A stretch of DNA of 6,214 bases from Alphaproteobacteria bacterium (GCA_030598385.1 JAUVQB010000095.1:1-6214), one strand, 5' to 3'. Shown: positions 1 through 5,861, counted from the stretch's first letter. Numbers and translations are program-made. Notes: generated by a model from the sequence alone, not told the origin.

Positions 1-25
1 AGCGAAGAGACCGCTTGGATTTCAT
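1..25 (-). CDS. Possible 5' end of a divergent gene (partial, eight codons)
   Basis: On the minus strand an ATG at 25-23 opens a frame that reads MKSKRSLR and leaves the window still open. Just upstream on that strand lies a GGAACGG stretch that could serve as a weak ribosome binding site. The basic N-terminus is compatible with a real protein start, and the layout would make 26-368 a divergent intergenic region. Eight codons are too few to name a product. In some alphaproteobacteria galU lies near this type of transglycosylase, but that is recollection and nothing here proves it. The frame could equally be chance, with the upstream gene elsewhere. Confidence 0.22.
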
Positions 26-129
26 GGCATCCGTTCCGATACAGCTCGTCCCATGAGACCCTTGCGCGGCAATCAGTCCCGTTGTCATGGGATTTCCGAA
101 ATGGGAAGCCGCAGTATCGACCCCCACAA

Positions 130-145
130 TTAAATTTCTGCTAAC
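130..145 (+). promoter_or_regulatory. Near-consensus CtrA box
   Basis: TTAAATTTCTGCTAAC matches the CtrA consensus TTAA-N7-TTAAC with a single mismatch (CTAAC in the second half) and exact seven-base spacing. CtrA is the response regulator that controls cell-cycle and envelope genes in alphaproteobacteria. The box lies in an AT-rich patch, ten bases before a GATAAA (155-160) that could be a -10 element; there the box would cover the -35 position, as in CtrA-activated promoters. A second possible -10, GCTATTAC (175-182), resembles the alphaproteobacterial GCTANAWC form. Binding is inferred; one AT-rich match can arise by chance. Confidence 0.4.
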
Positions 146-166
146 GGGTGAGGGGATAAATTCTTC

Positions 167-342
167 GAATCCAAGCTATTACGGGAGGGTGCCCGGTTTG
201 ACCGAGAGTCTTGGCTTGCCGCCGGAGGGAGCAAGGAACCCCGGAGGTCTTCGCCCTAAAGGAGCCCCGGCGGCTGCACGTTGCGTCTTGGGGAGGCCTG
301 TGGCAAAAGGCTGGCCCTCCGATTCCATTGCGAGTCGGAGTC
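167..342. promoter_or_regulatory. Cluster of five GANTC (CcrM-type) sites
   Basis: GANTC occurs at 167-171 (GAATC), 206-210 (GAGTC), 321-325 (GATTC), 332-336 (GAGTC) and 338-342 (GAGTC). GANTC is the target of the cell-cycle adenine methyltransferase CcrM of alphaproteobacteria, and methylation at promoters can be read by GcrA. Five sites in 176 bases contrast with about a dozen counted by eye in the remaining 5.8 kb of this window. The sites at 321-325 and 332-336 sit on opposite arms of one hairpin, so they are not fully independent. Confidence 0.45.
292..340 (+). promoter_or_regulatory. Overlapping, mutually exclusive hairpins in the leader
   Basis: Two hairpins share bases 317-320. The first pairs 292-298 with 313-320 (seven pairs, with C315 bulged). 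The second pairs 317-325 with 332-340 (nine pairs, one G-U, six-base loop CATTGC). The second ends 16 bases before the GAAGGG ribosome binding site at 357-362. Only one can form at a time, so the leader could have alternative folds. There is no U-tract, so this is not an intrinsic terminator. No known riboswitch is recognised. Confidence 0.35.
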
Positions 343-356
343 GGGTGGGCGTCACC

Positions 357-362
357 GAAGGG
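357..362 (+). promoter_or_regulatory. Ribosome binding site that fixes the transglycosylase start
   Basis: GAAGGG ends six bases before the ATG at 369. This good Shine-Dalgarno match directly before a codon that opens a signal peptide is the main reason for preferring 369 over the in-frame ATG at 87. Confidence 0.7.
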
Positions 363-368
363 CGCAGT

Positions 369-1598
369 ATGGGCCATCGATGGATTTTGCCGCTAGTCTC
401 GTGCCTTAAGGCCGCGGCGCTGGGCTTTGCCTTTGCAGCCCTTTTCACTTCGCCGGCCCGGCCCGATGGGGACTTCCAGGCGTGGCTGACGGCGCTTCGC
501 GCGGAGGCCACGGCCCAAGGGATATCGCCGCAGACGCTCGACCAGGCGCTGAGCGGGGTCGAACCCGTCGCGCGCATCATTGAGCTTGATCGCCGCCAGC
601 CCGAGTTCACTCAGACGTTCTGGCGGTACCTGGACCAGCGGATTAGCGATCAGCGCATCGAACGCGGCCGCGCGATGCTCGCCGAACACCAGGCCTTGTT
701 CCGTGAGGTGGCTGAGCGCTATGGGGTCCAGCCGCGGTTTTTGGCGGCTTTCTGGGGACTTGAGAGCAATTACGGGAGCTATACCGGCGACTATCCGGTG
801 ATCGATGCCCTGGTCACGCTGGCTTACGACCGGCGCCGCGGCGATTTCTTCCGCACCCAGTTGCTCGATGCTTTGAAGATCCTCGACCAGGGCCACATCG
901 CGCAGGATCGGATGATGGGGTCCTGGGCCGGCGCCATGGGCCATGTCCAGTTCATTCCCTCGACCTTCCGTCACTACGCGGTCGACCAGGACGGCGACGG
1001 GCGCCGCGATATTTGGGAAAGCCTGCCGGATGCCTTGGGCTCGGCCGCGAACTTCCTGTCGCAGATCGGTTGGGACCCGAACAAATCCTGGGGACGGGAG
1101 GTCCGCTTGCCCGCTGGTTTTGTTTGGGAGCTGGCAGGCCTCGACCAGCGGAAGAAACTCGCGGAGTGGCAGGCCCTTGGCGTACGCCGAATAGACGGCC
1201 GGGATCTGCCGGCAGTCGATTTGGACGCCTCCCTAGTGGCGCCCGGCGGCCACAAAGGCCCCGCCTTTCTGGTCTACCAAAACTTCCGCGTCATCCTGAA
1301 CTGGAACCGCTCCGTCACCTACGCGATTGCGGTCGGGCATCTGGCCGATCGTCTCAGCGGCGCGGGCCCGCTGGAAACCGAGCGGCCGGCCGACGAACGT
1401 CCCTTGAGCCGGCCGGAGGTCGAGGAATTGCAGGCGCGACTGCTCGCCGAGGGATTCGATCCGGGGCTGCCGGATGGCATCGTCGGCGGGCAGACGCGCG
1501 CGGCCCTGCGCGCCTATCAGCGCCGCGCGGGCCTGCCGCCGGATGGTTTCCCCAGCTTCGAAGTCCTGCAGAAGCTTCGCACGAGTGAGGGCGGATGA
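369..1598 (+). CDS. Secreted lytic murein transglycosylase, MltB family (GH103), with C-terminal peptidoglycan-binding domain
   Basis: This 409-residue exported enzyme should cleave the MurNAc-GlcNAc bond of peptidoglycan with formation of 1,6-anhydro-MurNAc, in the periplasm. Residues 1-30 form a signal peptide (hydrophobic AAALGFAFAALF, likely cut after SPA-30). The GH103 catalytic domain spans about 33-335: the motif FWGLESNYGSYTG carries the expected catalytic Glu132, followed by YPVIDALVTLAYDRR and by GSWAGAMGHVQFIPSTF (184-200). DQDGDGRRDIW (206-216) resembles the EF-hand-like calcium site of E. coli Slt35. Residues 347-404 form a PG_binding_1 domain (LQARLLAEGFDPG, DGIVGGQTRAALRAYQ). 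The start at 369 is set by GAAGGG and the signal peptide. The stop overlaps the rlpA start (ATGA), suggesting translational coupling. The family is clear; which of the several alphaproteobacterial MltB paralogues it is cannot be decided, so no symbol is given. Confidence 0.93.
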   Translation: MGHRWILPLVSCLKAAALGFAFAALFTSPARPDGDFQAWLTALRAEATAQGISPQTLDQALSGVEPVARIIELDRRQPEFTQTFWRYLDQRISDQRIERGRAMLAEHQALFREVAERYGVQPRFLAAFWGLESNYGSYTGDYPVIDALVTLAYDRRRGDFFRTQLLDALKILDQGHIAQDRMMGSWAGAMGHVQFIPSTFRHYAVDQDGDGRRDIWESLPDALGSAANFLSQIGWDPNKSWGREVRLPAGFVWELAGLDQRKKLAEWQALGVRRIDGRDLPAVDLDASLVAPGGHKGPAFLVYQNFRVILNWNRSVTYAIAVGHLADRLSGAGPLETERPADERPLSRPEVEELQARLLAEGFDPGLPDGIVGGQTRAALRAYQRRAGLPPDGFPSFEVLQKLRTSEGG

Positions 1599-2632
1599 CC
1601 TGGGCCGAGATCCTGCGGCGTCGCCAACGCCTCCCTGGACTCCCCTATCCGGTCATGTCTTTTGGACTGGCCCGCAAGAGGCTGCGGACCGTCCGCCTCG
1701 GGCGGTTGCTGCTCGGCGCCACCGCTCTGCTGCTGGCGGCGGCCTGCGCCGAGGTCGAGCTGGTCTCGCACGCGGCAAAACAGGTCCAGCCTGGCTCGCA
1801 GCCGCGCGGCGAGGGTCACTACAAGATCGGTAATCCCTACGAAATCGACGGCATCTGGTACTATCCGGCGGTCGATTACGGCTACCGGGAAACCGGCATC
1901 GCCTCCTGGTACGGCCCCAAGTTTCACGGCAACCTGACGGCCAATGGCGAAGTCTTCAACCAGTATCAGGTATCGGCAGCGCACCGCACCCTGCCGATCC
2001 CCAGTATGGTGCGCGTGACCAATCTGGAAAACGGCCGATCCATCGCCGTTCGGGTGAACGATCGGGGCCCCTTCAAGAACGGACGCATCATCGATCTCTC
2101 GACCCGTGCCGCCCAGCTCCTTGGGTTCCACCGACAAGGCACGGCCAAGGTGTTGGTGGAGATTCTAGACCTTGAAAGCCGCCAGCTCGCCTCGGTAGCC
2201 CAGAGCCGCGATGCGGCGGCCACGGCGCCCGAGGCGGTTCCGGTGGTGGCCGTCCAGCAGGTGCCTCTCAACGGCAGCGTCAACGGCCGCCGTGCCGCCA
2301 TCCCCAAACCGGCACCGGTGGCGGCCGCCACGGCGGCCAATGCCCGTCCACCGCTGAGCGAGCCGGAACTGGACGGCTTGGTGACCCGGCAGCCGGTGCG
2401 CGCGACCAGGATCTACGTCCAGGCCGGCGCCTTCCTGCGCCGCGACAACGCCGTGCGCCTCGGCGCCCGCCTGTCGATCTTTGGGCCCACCTCGATCACC
2501 GAGAGCCTGAAAAGCCAGAATCGCTTCTACCGGGTGCGTCTGGGCCCGGTCGGGAGCGTGGCCGATGCCGATCAACTGTTGGCCACATTGCTGCAAAACG
2601 GGCATACGGACGCCAGAGTGGTGATAGATTGA
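1595..2632 (+). CDS. rlpA: RlpA septal-ring lipoprotein, probable lytic transglycosylase with SPOR domain
   Basis: This 345-residue outer-membrane lipoprotein should act on peptidoglycan at the division site. The basic stretch RKRLRTVRLGR precedes LLLGATALLLAAAC, giving lipidated Cys51 with no Asp at +2. The double-psi beta-barrel (about 98-195) has GIASWYGPKFHG, TANGEVFN, AAHRTLP and VRVNDRGPF. Glu119, His130 and Asp156 keep the spacing of the residues linked to lytic activity in Pseudomonas aeruginosa RlpA, so activity is likely; the E. coli protein is reported inactive. An Ala/Pro-rich linker (about 196-265) leads to a SPOR domain (270-345; YVQAGAFLRRDNAVRL, FYRVRLGPVG), which binds denuded glycan strands. 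The start at 1595 overlaps the upstream stop by four bases and follows GAGG at 1587-1590. The in-frame ATG at 1655 would give a more usual signal peptide of 30 residues and is a real alternative. Confidence 0.93.
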   Translation: MTWAEILRRRQRLPGLPYPVMSFGLARKRLRTVRLGRLLLGATALLLAAACAEVELVSHAAKQVQPGSQPRGEGHYKIGNPYEIDGIWYYPAVDYGYRETGIASWYGPKFHGNLTANGEVFNQYQVSAAHRTLPIPSMVRVTNLENGRSIAVRVNDRGPFKNGRIIDLSTRAAQLLGFHRQGTAKVLVEILDLESRQLASVAQSRDAAATAPEAVPVVAVQQVPLNGSVNGRRAAIPKPAPVAAATAANARPPLSEPELDGLVTRQPVRATRIYVQAGAFLRRDNAVRLGARLSIFGPTSITESLKSQNRFYRVRLGPVGSVADADQLLATLLQNGHTDARVVID

Positions 2633-2737
2633 GGAAAATCAATATGTTATAGAGATATTCTTAGGTTATTTATAGCATTAGGAAATTTGTCTAACCGTTT
2701 GTGAAAACGAAAACAGAAGACACCGAGAGGTGGTGGG
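2633..2737 (+). promoter_or_regulatory. AT-rich intergenic promoter region before the carboxypeptidase gene
   Basis: Positions 2641-2700 contain only about 15 G or C bases in 60, far below the flanking genes. TTATAG occurs twice (2647-2652 and 2670-2675), and several TATA-like hexamers could act as a -10 element. I see no clean -35 element at standard spacing and no CtrA box with correct spacing. No hairpin plus U-tract marks an rlpA terminator. The composition suggests that the carboxypeptidase gene has its own promoter. Confidence 0.45.
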
Positions 2738-3910
2738 ATGGATCAGATGACAAGGTGCCGAACGAAAGTTTGGGTCGAATTTCAGCGCACGGGGTTGGCG
2801 TCTTGTGCGCTGATGGTCCTGTTCGCCTTGGCGTCGCCCGCGCAAGCCATCGAAACCAAGGCGCGCGAAGCGATCCTGATGGACGCGGTGACGGGCGCCG
2901 TGCTCATGGAAAAAGATGCCGATGCGTCTATGCCGCCGGCCTCCATGAGCAAGATCATGACCGCTTTCATGGTCTTCACGCGCCTCAAAGAAGGCCGCCT
3001 GGCGCTGGACGACACCCTGACGGTCAGCGAGAAGGCCTGGCGGATGGGCGGCTCCAAGATGTTCGTCGAAGTCGGCAAGGAGGTGCGGGTCGAAGACCTG
3101 CTGCGCGGGGTCATCGTGCAGTCCGGCAACGATGCCTGCATCGTGCTGGCCGAGGGGCTGGCCGGCTCCGAGGAGGCCTTCGCCGAGGAAATGACCGTAC
3201 TGGCGCGGGCCCTCGGCATGACCGGGAGCACTTTCGCCAACGCCACCGGTTGGCCGGATCCGGGCCATCGCATGACCGCACGGGACCTGGCCACCCTGGC
3301 GCTGCGGACCATCCAAGAGTTTCCAGACTACTACCGTTACTACAGCGAGAAGGAATTCGTGTGGAGCGACATCCGCCAGGGCAACCGCAATCCGCTGCTC
3401 TATAAGACCGTCGGGGCGGACGGCTTGAAGACGGGACACACGGAAGAGGCGGGCTACGGCCTGACGGCCTCGGCGGTCCAGGGCGAGCGCCGGCTGATCC
3501 TGGTGGTCAACGGGCTGGAGTCCGTACGCGCCCGCTCGGAGGAATCCGAGCGCCTGCTGCGCTGGGGATTCCGGGAATTCGACAATTATGCCCTGTTCCA
3601 GGCGGACGCGACGGTGGACGAGGCGCCGGTTTGGCTGGGCGAGGCGTCGACCGTGCCTCTGGTGGCCGACCAGGACCTCGTCCTGACCCTGACACGCAAG
3701 GCCCGCAAGGGCATGAAAGTCAGCGTCAACTACACCTCGCCAATCCCGGCGCCGATCCGCGAAGGCGAGGAGCTGGCCCAACTGGTGGTCACGCCGAGCG
3801 AAGGCGAAAGCGTGAGCTTTCCCCTCTATGCCGGCGCTGCGGTGGAGCAAAAAGGCGCCTTCGGCCGGCTCGTCGCCGCGGTCAAGTTCGTAATCTTCGG
3901 CGCGCCCTGA
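2738..3910 (+). CDS. D-alanyl-D-alanine carboxypeptidase, PBP5/6 type (peptidase S11)
   Basis: This 390-residue penicillin-binding protein should remove the terminal D-Ala from pentapeptide stems in the periplasm, limiting cross-linking. A signal peptide (TGLASCALMVLFALASPAQA) is probably cut after Ala37. All three active-site motifs of the family are present: S69-M-S-K72 in PPASMSKIMTAF, S129-G-N131 in VQSGNDAC, and K231-T-G233 in GADGLKTGHTEEAGYGL. The S11 catalytic domain covers about 38-280. A C-terminal beta-rich PBP5-like domain (about 285-370) follows. The end, FGRLVAAVKFVIFG, is a plausible amphipathic membrane-anchoring helix. The start at 2738 follows GAGAGG at 2725-2730 with seven bases between; an ATG three codons later is less well placed. 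A dacC/dacF-like name is usual, but the paralogue cannot be assigned. It follows two wall-cleaving enzymes, so the three form one peptidoglycan-remodelling block. Confidence 0.93.
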   Translation: MDQMTRCRTKVWVEFQRTGLASCALMVLFALASPAQAIETKAREAILMDAVTGAVLMEKDADASMPPASMSKIMTAFMVFTRLKEGRLALDDTLTVSEKAWRMGGSKMFVEVGKEVRVEDLLRGVIVQSGNDACIVLAEGLAGSEEAFAEEMTVLARALGMTGSTFANATGWPDPGHRMTARDLATLALRTIQEFPDYYRYYSEKEFVWSDIRQGNRNPLLYKTVGADGLKTGHTEEAGYGLTASAVQGERRLILVVNGLESVRARSEESERLLRWGFREFDNYALFQADATVDEAPVWLGEASTVPLVADQDLVLTLTRKARKGMKVSVNYTSPIPAPIREGEELAQLVVTPSEGESVSFPLYAGAAVEQKGAFGRLVAAVKFVIFGAP

Positions 3911-3918
3911 TCCCATCG

Positions 3919-3938
3919 CGGCGCGAGAGGCCGCGCCG
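3919..3938 (+). terminator. GC-rich hairpin after the carboxypeptidase stop, weak terminator candidate
   Basis: CGGCGCG (3919-3925) pairs perfectly with CGCGCCG (3932-3938) over a six-base loop, nine bases after the stop codon. It is followed by TTCGTT, a poor U-tract, so termination by this hairpin alone is doubtful. It could also be an mRNA 3' stabilising structure. An alternative register pairs 3918-3922 with 3930-3934. Confidence 0.3.
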
Positions 3939-3958
3939 TTCGTTGACGCCTTCCTCAT

Positions 3959-3994
3959 CGGCCCGCCACTCATTGACGTGTGTGGGGCGGGCCG
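3959..3994 (+). promoter_or_regulatory. Nine-base perfect inverted repeat in the tmk leader
   Basis: CGGCCCGCC (3959-3967) and GGCGGGCCG (3986-3994) are perfect inverted repeats separated by 18 bases, ending 17 bases before the tmk ATG and just before the possible Shine-Dalgarno AGGA (3997-4000). The loop contains TTGACG (3973-3978), which resembles a -35 element. It could act as an RNA hairpin that affects tmk translation or as an operator for a dimeric repressor; the sequence does not decide. Confidence 0.35.
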
Positions 3995-4011
3995 TCAGGA
4001 TCGCGGGGATC

Positions 4012-4647
4012 ATGGCGGGGCGTTTCATCACCTTCGAAGGCGGCGAGGGGGCCGGCAAATCGACCCACGTGCGCCTGCTCGCGGAAGCCTTGCGGGCCGC
4101 AGGGGTGGGCGTCGTCGAGACCCGCGAGCCCGGCGGCAGCCCGGGCGCCGAACAGATTCGCGAGTTGCTGATCCACGGCGAGGTGGCGCGCTGGGACGCC
4201 ATGACCGAGGCGCTGTTGCATTTCGCCGCCCGGCGCGATCACGTGACGCGGGTCGTCCAGCCCGCCTTGACCGCAGGCGATTGGGTGGTCTGCGACCGCT
4301 TTGCCGATTCAACCGTGGCCTATCAGGGATTTGGGCATGGTCTGGGCCCAGAGGTGATCGAGCAGCTTTACGACATCACCGTGGGTGCGCTCGCCCCCGA
4401 CCTGACGGTAATCCTCGACCTGCCGGCCGACGAGGGCCTGCGCCGCGCCGAGGCGCGCAAAGCCGGCGGCACCCGCTACGAACGCATGGACCAGGCCTTC
4501 CACCAGCGCCTGCGCGAGGGCTTTCTCGCCATCGCCGAACGGTACCCGGAACGCTGCCTGGTGGTCGATACGAGCCAGCCGATCGACGCCGTGCAGCGGT
4601 CAATCAAAGAGGCCGTCGGCAACCGCCTGAGCGTGGAGTTGCCATGA
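4012..4647 (+). CDS. tmk: Thymidylate kinase (dTMP kinase)
   Basis: This 211-residue cytoplasmic enzyme phosphorylates dTMP to dTDP with ATP, an essential step to dTTP. The P-loop is GGEGAGKST (10-18, Lys16). TREPGGSPGAEQIR (37-50) and DRFADSTVAYQG (95-106; the DR[YFH] motif at 95-97) form the dTMP site. RRAEARKAGGTRYER (144-158) is the lid. The P-loop without Arg combined with a basic lid fits the bacterial type II (E. coli-like) enzymes. Length is normal for the family. The ATG at 4012 is chosen because it places MAGRFITFEGGEGAGKS as in other family members; its ribosome binding site is poor (AGGA at 3997-4000 is 11 bases away), and an in-frame GTG at 3982 is a weaker alternative. Its stop overlaps the holB start by ATGA. 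Confidence 0.95.
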   Translation: MAGRFITFEGGEGAGKSTHVRLLAEALRAAGVGVVETREPGGSPGAEQIRELLIHGEVARWDAMTEALLHFAARRDHVTRVVQPALTAGDWVVCDRFADSTVAYQGFGHGLGPEVIEQLYDITVGALAPDLTVILDLPADEGLRRAEARKAGGTRYERMDQAFHQRLREGFLAIAERYPERCLVVDTSQPIDAVQRSIKEAVGNRLSVELP

Positions 4648-5807
4648 ACGCCGAGTCCGAAGGGTCAAACCTGCCCGCGCCGCGCGAGACTCCCGAGCTG
4701 ACGGGGCAGGAGGCGGCCGAAGCCGTGCTGCTGCAGGCGGCGGAGCGGGGGCGGTTGGCCCACGCCTGGCTGCTGACCGGTCCGCGCGGCATCGGCAAGG
4801 CGACCCTGGCCTATCGTTTCGCCCGCTATCTCCTGGCCCGAGGAGAAGGATCGGAAGAGGGGCCGGGCCAAGAGCCGGGGCTGTTCGGCGTGCCCGCGCC
4901 GGCCGCTGGTGACCTGAGCGGAGGCATGGGCCTGGCGCCCGAGCATCCGGTGTTCCGTCGCGTTGCCTCCGGCGGACACCTGGACCTCACGGTCCTCGAG
5001 CCCGGGGTCAACGAACAGACCGGCCGGCCGCGGACCGAGATCACCGTCGACCAGGTGCGCAAGGCGACCGACTTCCTGCGCCTGACGGCGGCCGAAGGGG
5101 GCTGGCGCATCGTCCTGGTGGACAGCGCCGACGCGCTCAACACCAATGCCGCCAACGCCCTGCTCAAGATTCTCGAAGAGCCGTCCAAGCAAACGCTCCT
5201 GCTGCTCGTCAGCCACGCGCCGGGGCGCCTCCTGCCAACCGTCCGCTCGCGCTGCTGCCACCTTGCCTTGAAGCCCCTGGCGGAAGAGGCGGTTACGGAC
5301 CTGCTGCGCCGCCAGCTACCGGATCTCGGCGCCTCGGAGGCCGCGAGCCTCGCGCGCCTCGCCGACGGCAGCATCGGCCGCGCCCTGGAATTGGCGGAGG
5401 TGGGCGGCCTCGAGCTTTACGCCGAACTCACGGCGCTTCTGAGCGGCCTAGCAGGCCGCGACGGCGAGCCCCCCGCGGGGTTCGACACCGAGCGCCTGCA
5501 TGGTTTCGCCGACAAGCTCGCCCGGGGCAGCGACTTGAGCGCCTTTCGCGCCGCCCGCGACTTGCTGCTGTGGTGGCTCGGCCGCGCGGTCCGCGCGCGC
5601 ACGCTAGGGCGTGTTCCCGAGGCCGTTGGCGAAGGCGAGGGGCCGGTCCTCAGCGGCCTGGCGGGGCGGGGCAGTCTTGCGGAATGGCTCGCGCTATGGG
5701 ACAAGGTGAGCCACCTCTTGGCCCGTGTCGAGAGCGCCAATCTGGACCGCAAGCAGGCGCTGCTTGCGGCCTTTTTGGAACTGGAGGCGCTGGCGCGCGC
5801 GAAGTGA
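4644..5807 (+). CDS. holB: DNA polymerase III delta' subunit (clamp loader)
   Basis: This 387-residue AAA+ protein is the delta' subunit of the clamp loader, which places the beta clamp on DNA at the replication fork. Residues 15-215 form the AAA+ core: GPRGIGKAT (46-54) in the Walker A position, with Ala in place of the usual Ser/Thr after Lys52; VDSADALN (159-166) in the Walker B position; NALLKILEEPS (171-181); and SRC (202-204). The four-cysteine zinc module of E. coli delta' is missing: there is no Cys before 204, and the region 64-112 is instead a longer Gly/Glu/Pro-rich linker, which I believe is common in alphaproteobacteria. The lid and C-terminal collar helices fill 215-387. The start overlaps the tmk stop and has GGAG at 4635-4638, five bases upstream. 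The tmk-holB pairing is widely conserved and supports the assignment. Confidence 0.92.
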   Translation: MNAESEGSNLPAPRETPELTGQEAAEAVLLQAAERGRLAHAWLLTGPRGIGKATLAYRFARYLLARGEGSEEGPGQEPGLFGVPAPAAGDLSGGMGLAPEHPVFRRVASGGHLDLTVLEPGVNEQTGRPRTEITVDQVRKATDFLRLTAAEGGWRIVLVDSADALNTNAANALLKILEEPSKQTLLLLVSHAPGRLLPTVRSRCCHLALKPLAEEAVTDLLRRQLPDLGASEAASLARLADGSIGRALELAEVGGLELYAELTALLSGLAGRDGEPPAGFDTERLHGFADKLARGSDLSAFRAARDLLLWWLGRAVRARTLGRVPEAVGEGEGPVLSGLAGRGSLAEWLALWDKVSHLLARVESANLDRKQALLAAFLELEALARAK

Positions 5808-5861
5808 TCCCCGCGACGTTCGCAATGCCGGACATCAGGTGTGCGGGAAAAGGACAGGCGG

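Larger units (their letters stand above)
26..368. other. 343-base control region and leader upstream of the transglycosylase gene
   Basis: No protein gene is supported here. The frame of the downstream gene stays open back to an ATG at 87, but that extension has no recognisable domain and would bury the signal peptide about 95 residues inside the protein. The left part (26-126) shows nothing I can name. Positions 127-180 are clearly AT-richer than their surroundings and hold a CtrA-like box and candidate -10 elements. Positions 185-345 are GC-rich with several inverted repeats and would form a structured 5' leader if transcription starts near 165-190. I compared it by eye with tmRNA, RNase P RNA, SRP RNA, 6S RNA and common riboswitches and saw no match. 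Confidence 0.6.

Noticed and set aside
185..345. Known structured RNA (tmRNA, 6S, SRP, RNase P RNA, cobalamin, TPP or FMN riboswitch)
   Set aside because: None of the hallmark conserved stretches of these families could be found by eye; only unspecific inverted repeats remain. A covariance-model search would be decisive.
87..368. N-terminal extension of the transglycosylase frame back to the ATG at 87
   Set aside because: It would add 94 residues with no recognisable domain before a clear signal peptide, while a good ribosome binding site lies directly before 369. The region holds regulatory-looking sequence instead.
387..404. Lipobox-like LVSC in the transglycosylase signal peptide
   Set aside because: Cys12 comes before the main hydrophobic stretch, leaving too short a hydrophobic core for lipoprotein processing; cleavage after SPA-30 is more likely.
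2701..3405. 234-codon plus-strand frame starting with GTG at 2701
   Set aside because: It overlaps the carboxypeptidase gene in another frame, has no ribosome binding site of note and no recognisable domain.
2678..3973. 431-codon open frame on the minus strand opposite the carboxypeptidase gene
   Set aside because: Long antisense frames are common in GC-rich genes. It reads as an Arg/Gly/His-rich shadow without domains, and the plus strand carries a complete PBP5-type protein.
3631..4011. Upstream extension of the tmk frame into the carboxypeptidase gene
   Set aside because: It overlaps the end of a well-supported gene in another frame and has no resemblance to thymidylate kinase; family alignment starts at 4012.
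3978..4643. Upstream extension of the holB frame across tmk
   Set aside because: The extra 222 residues are Arg/Gly/Pro-rich shadow coding of tmk; the ATG at 4644 overlaps the tmk stop and has GGAG upstream.
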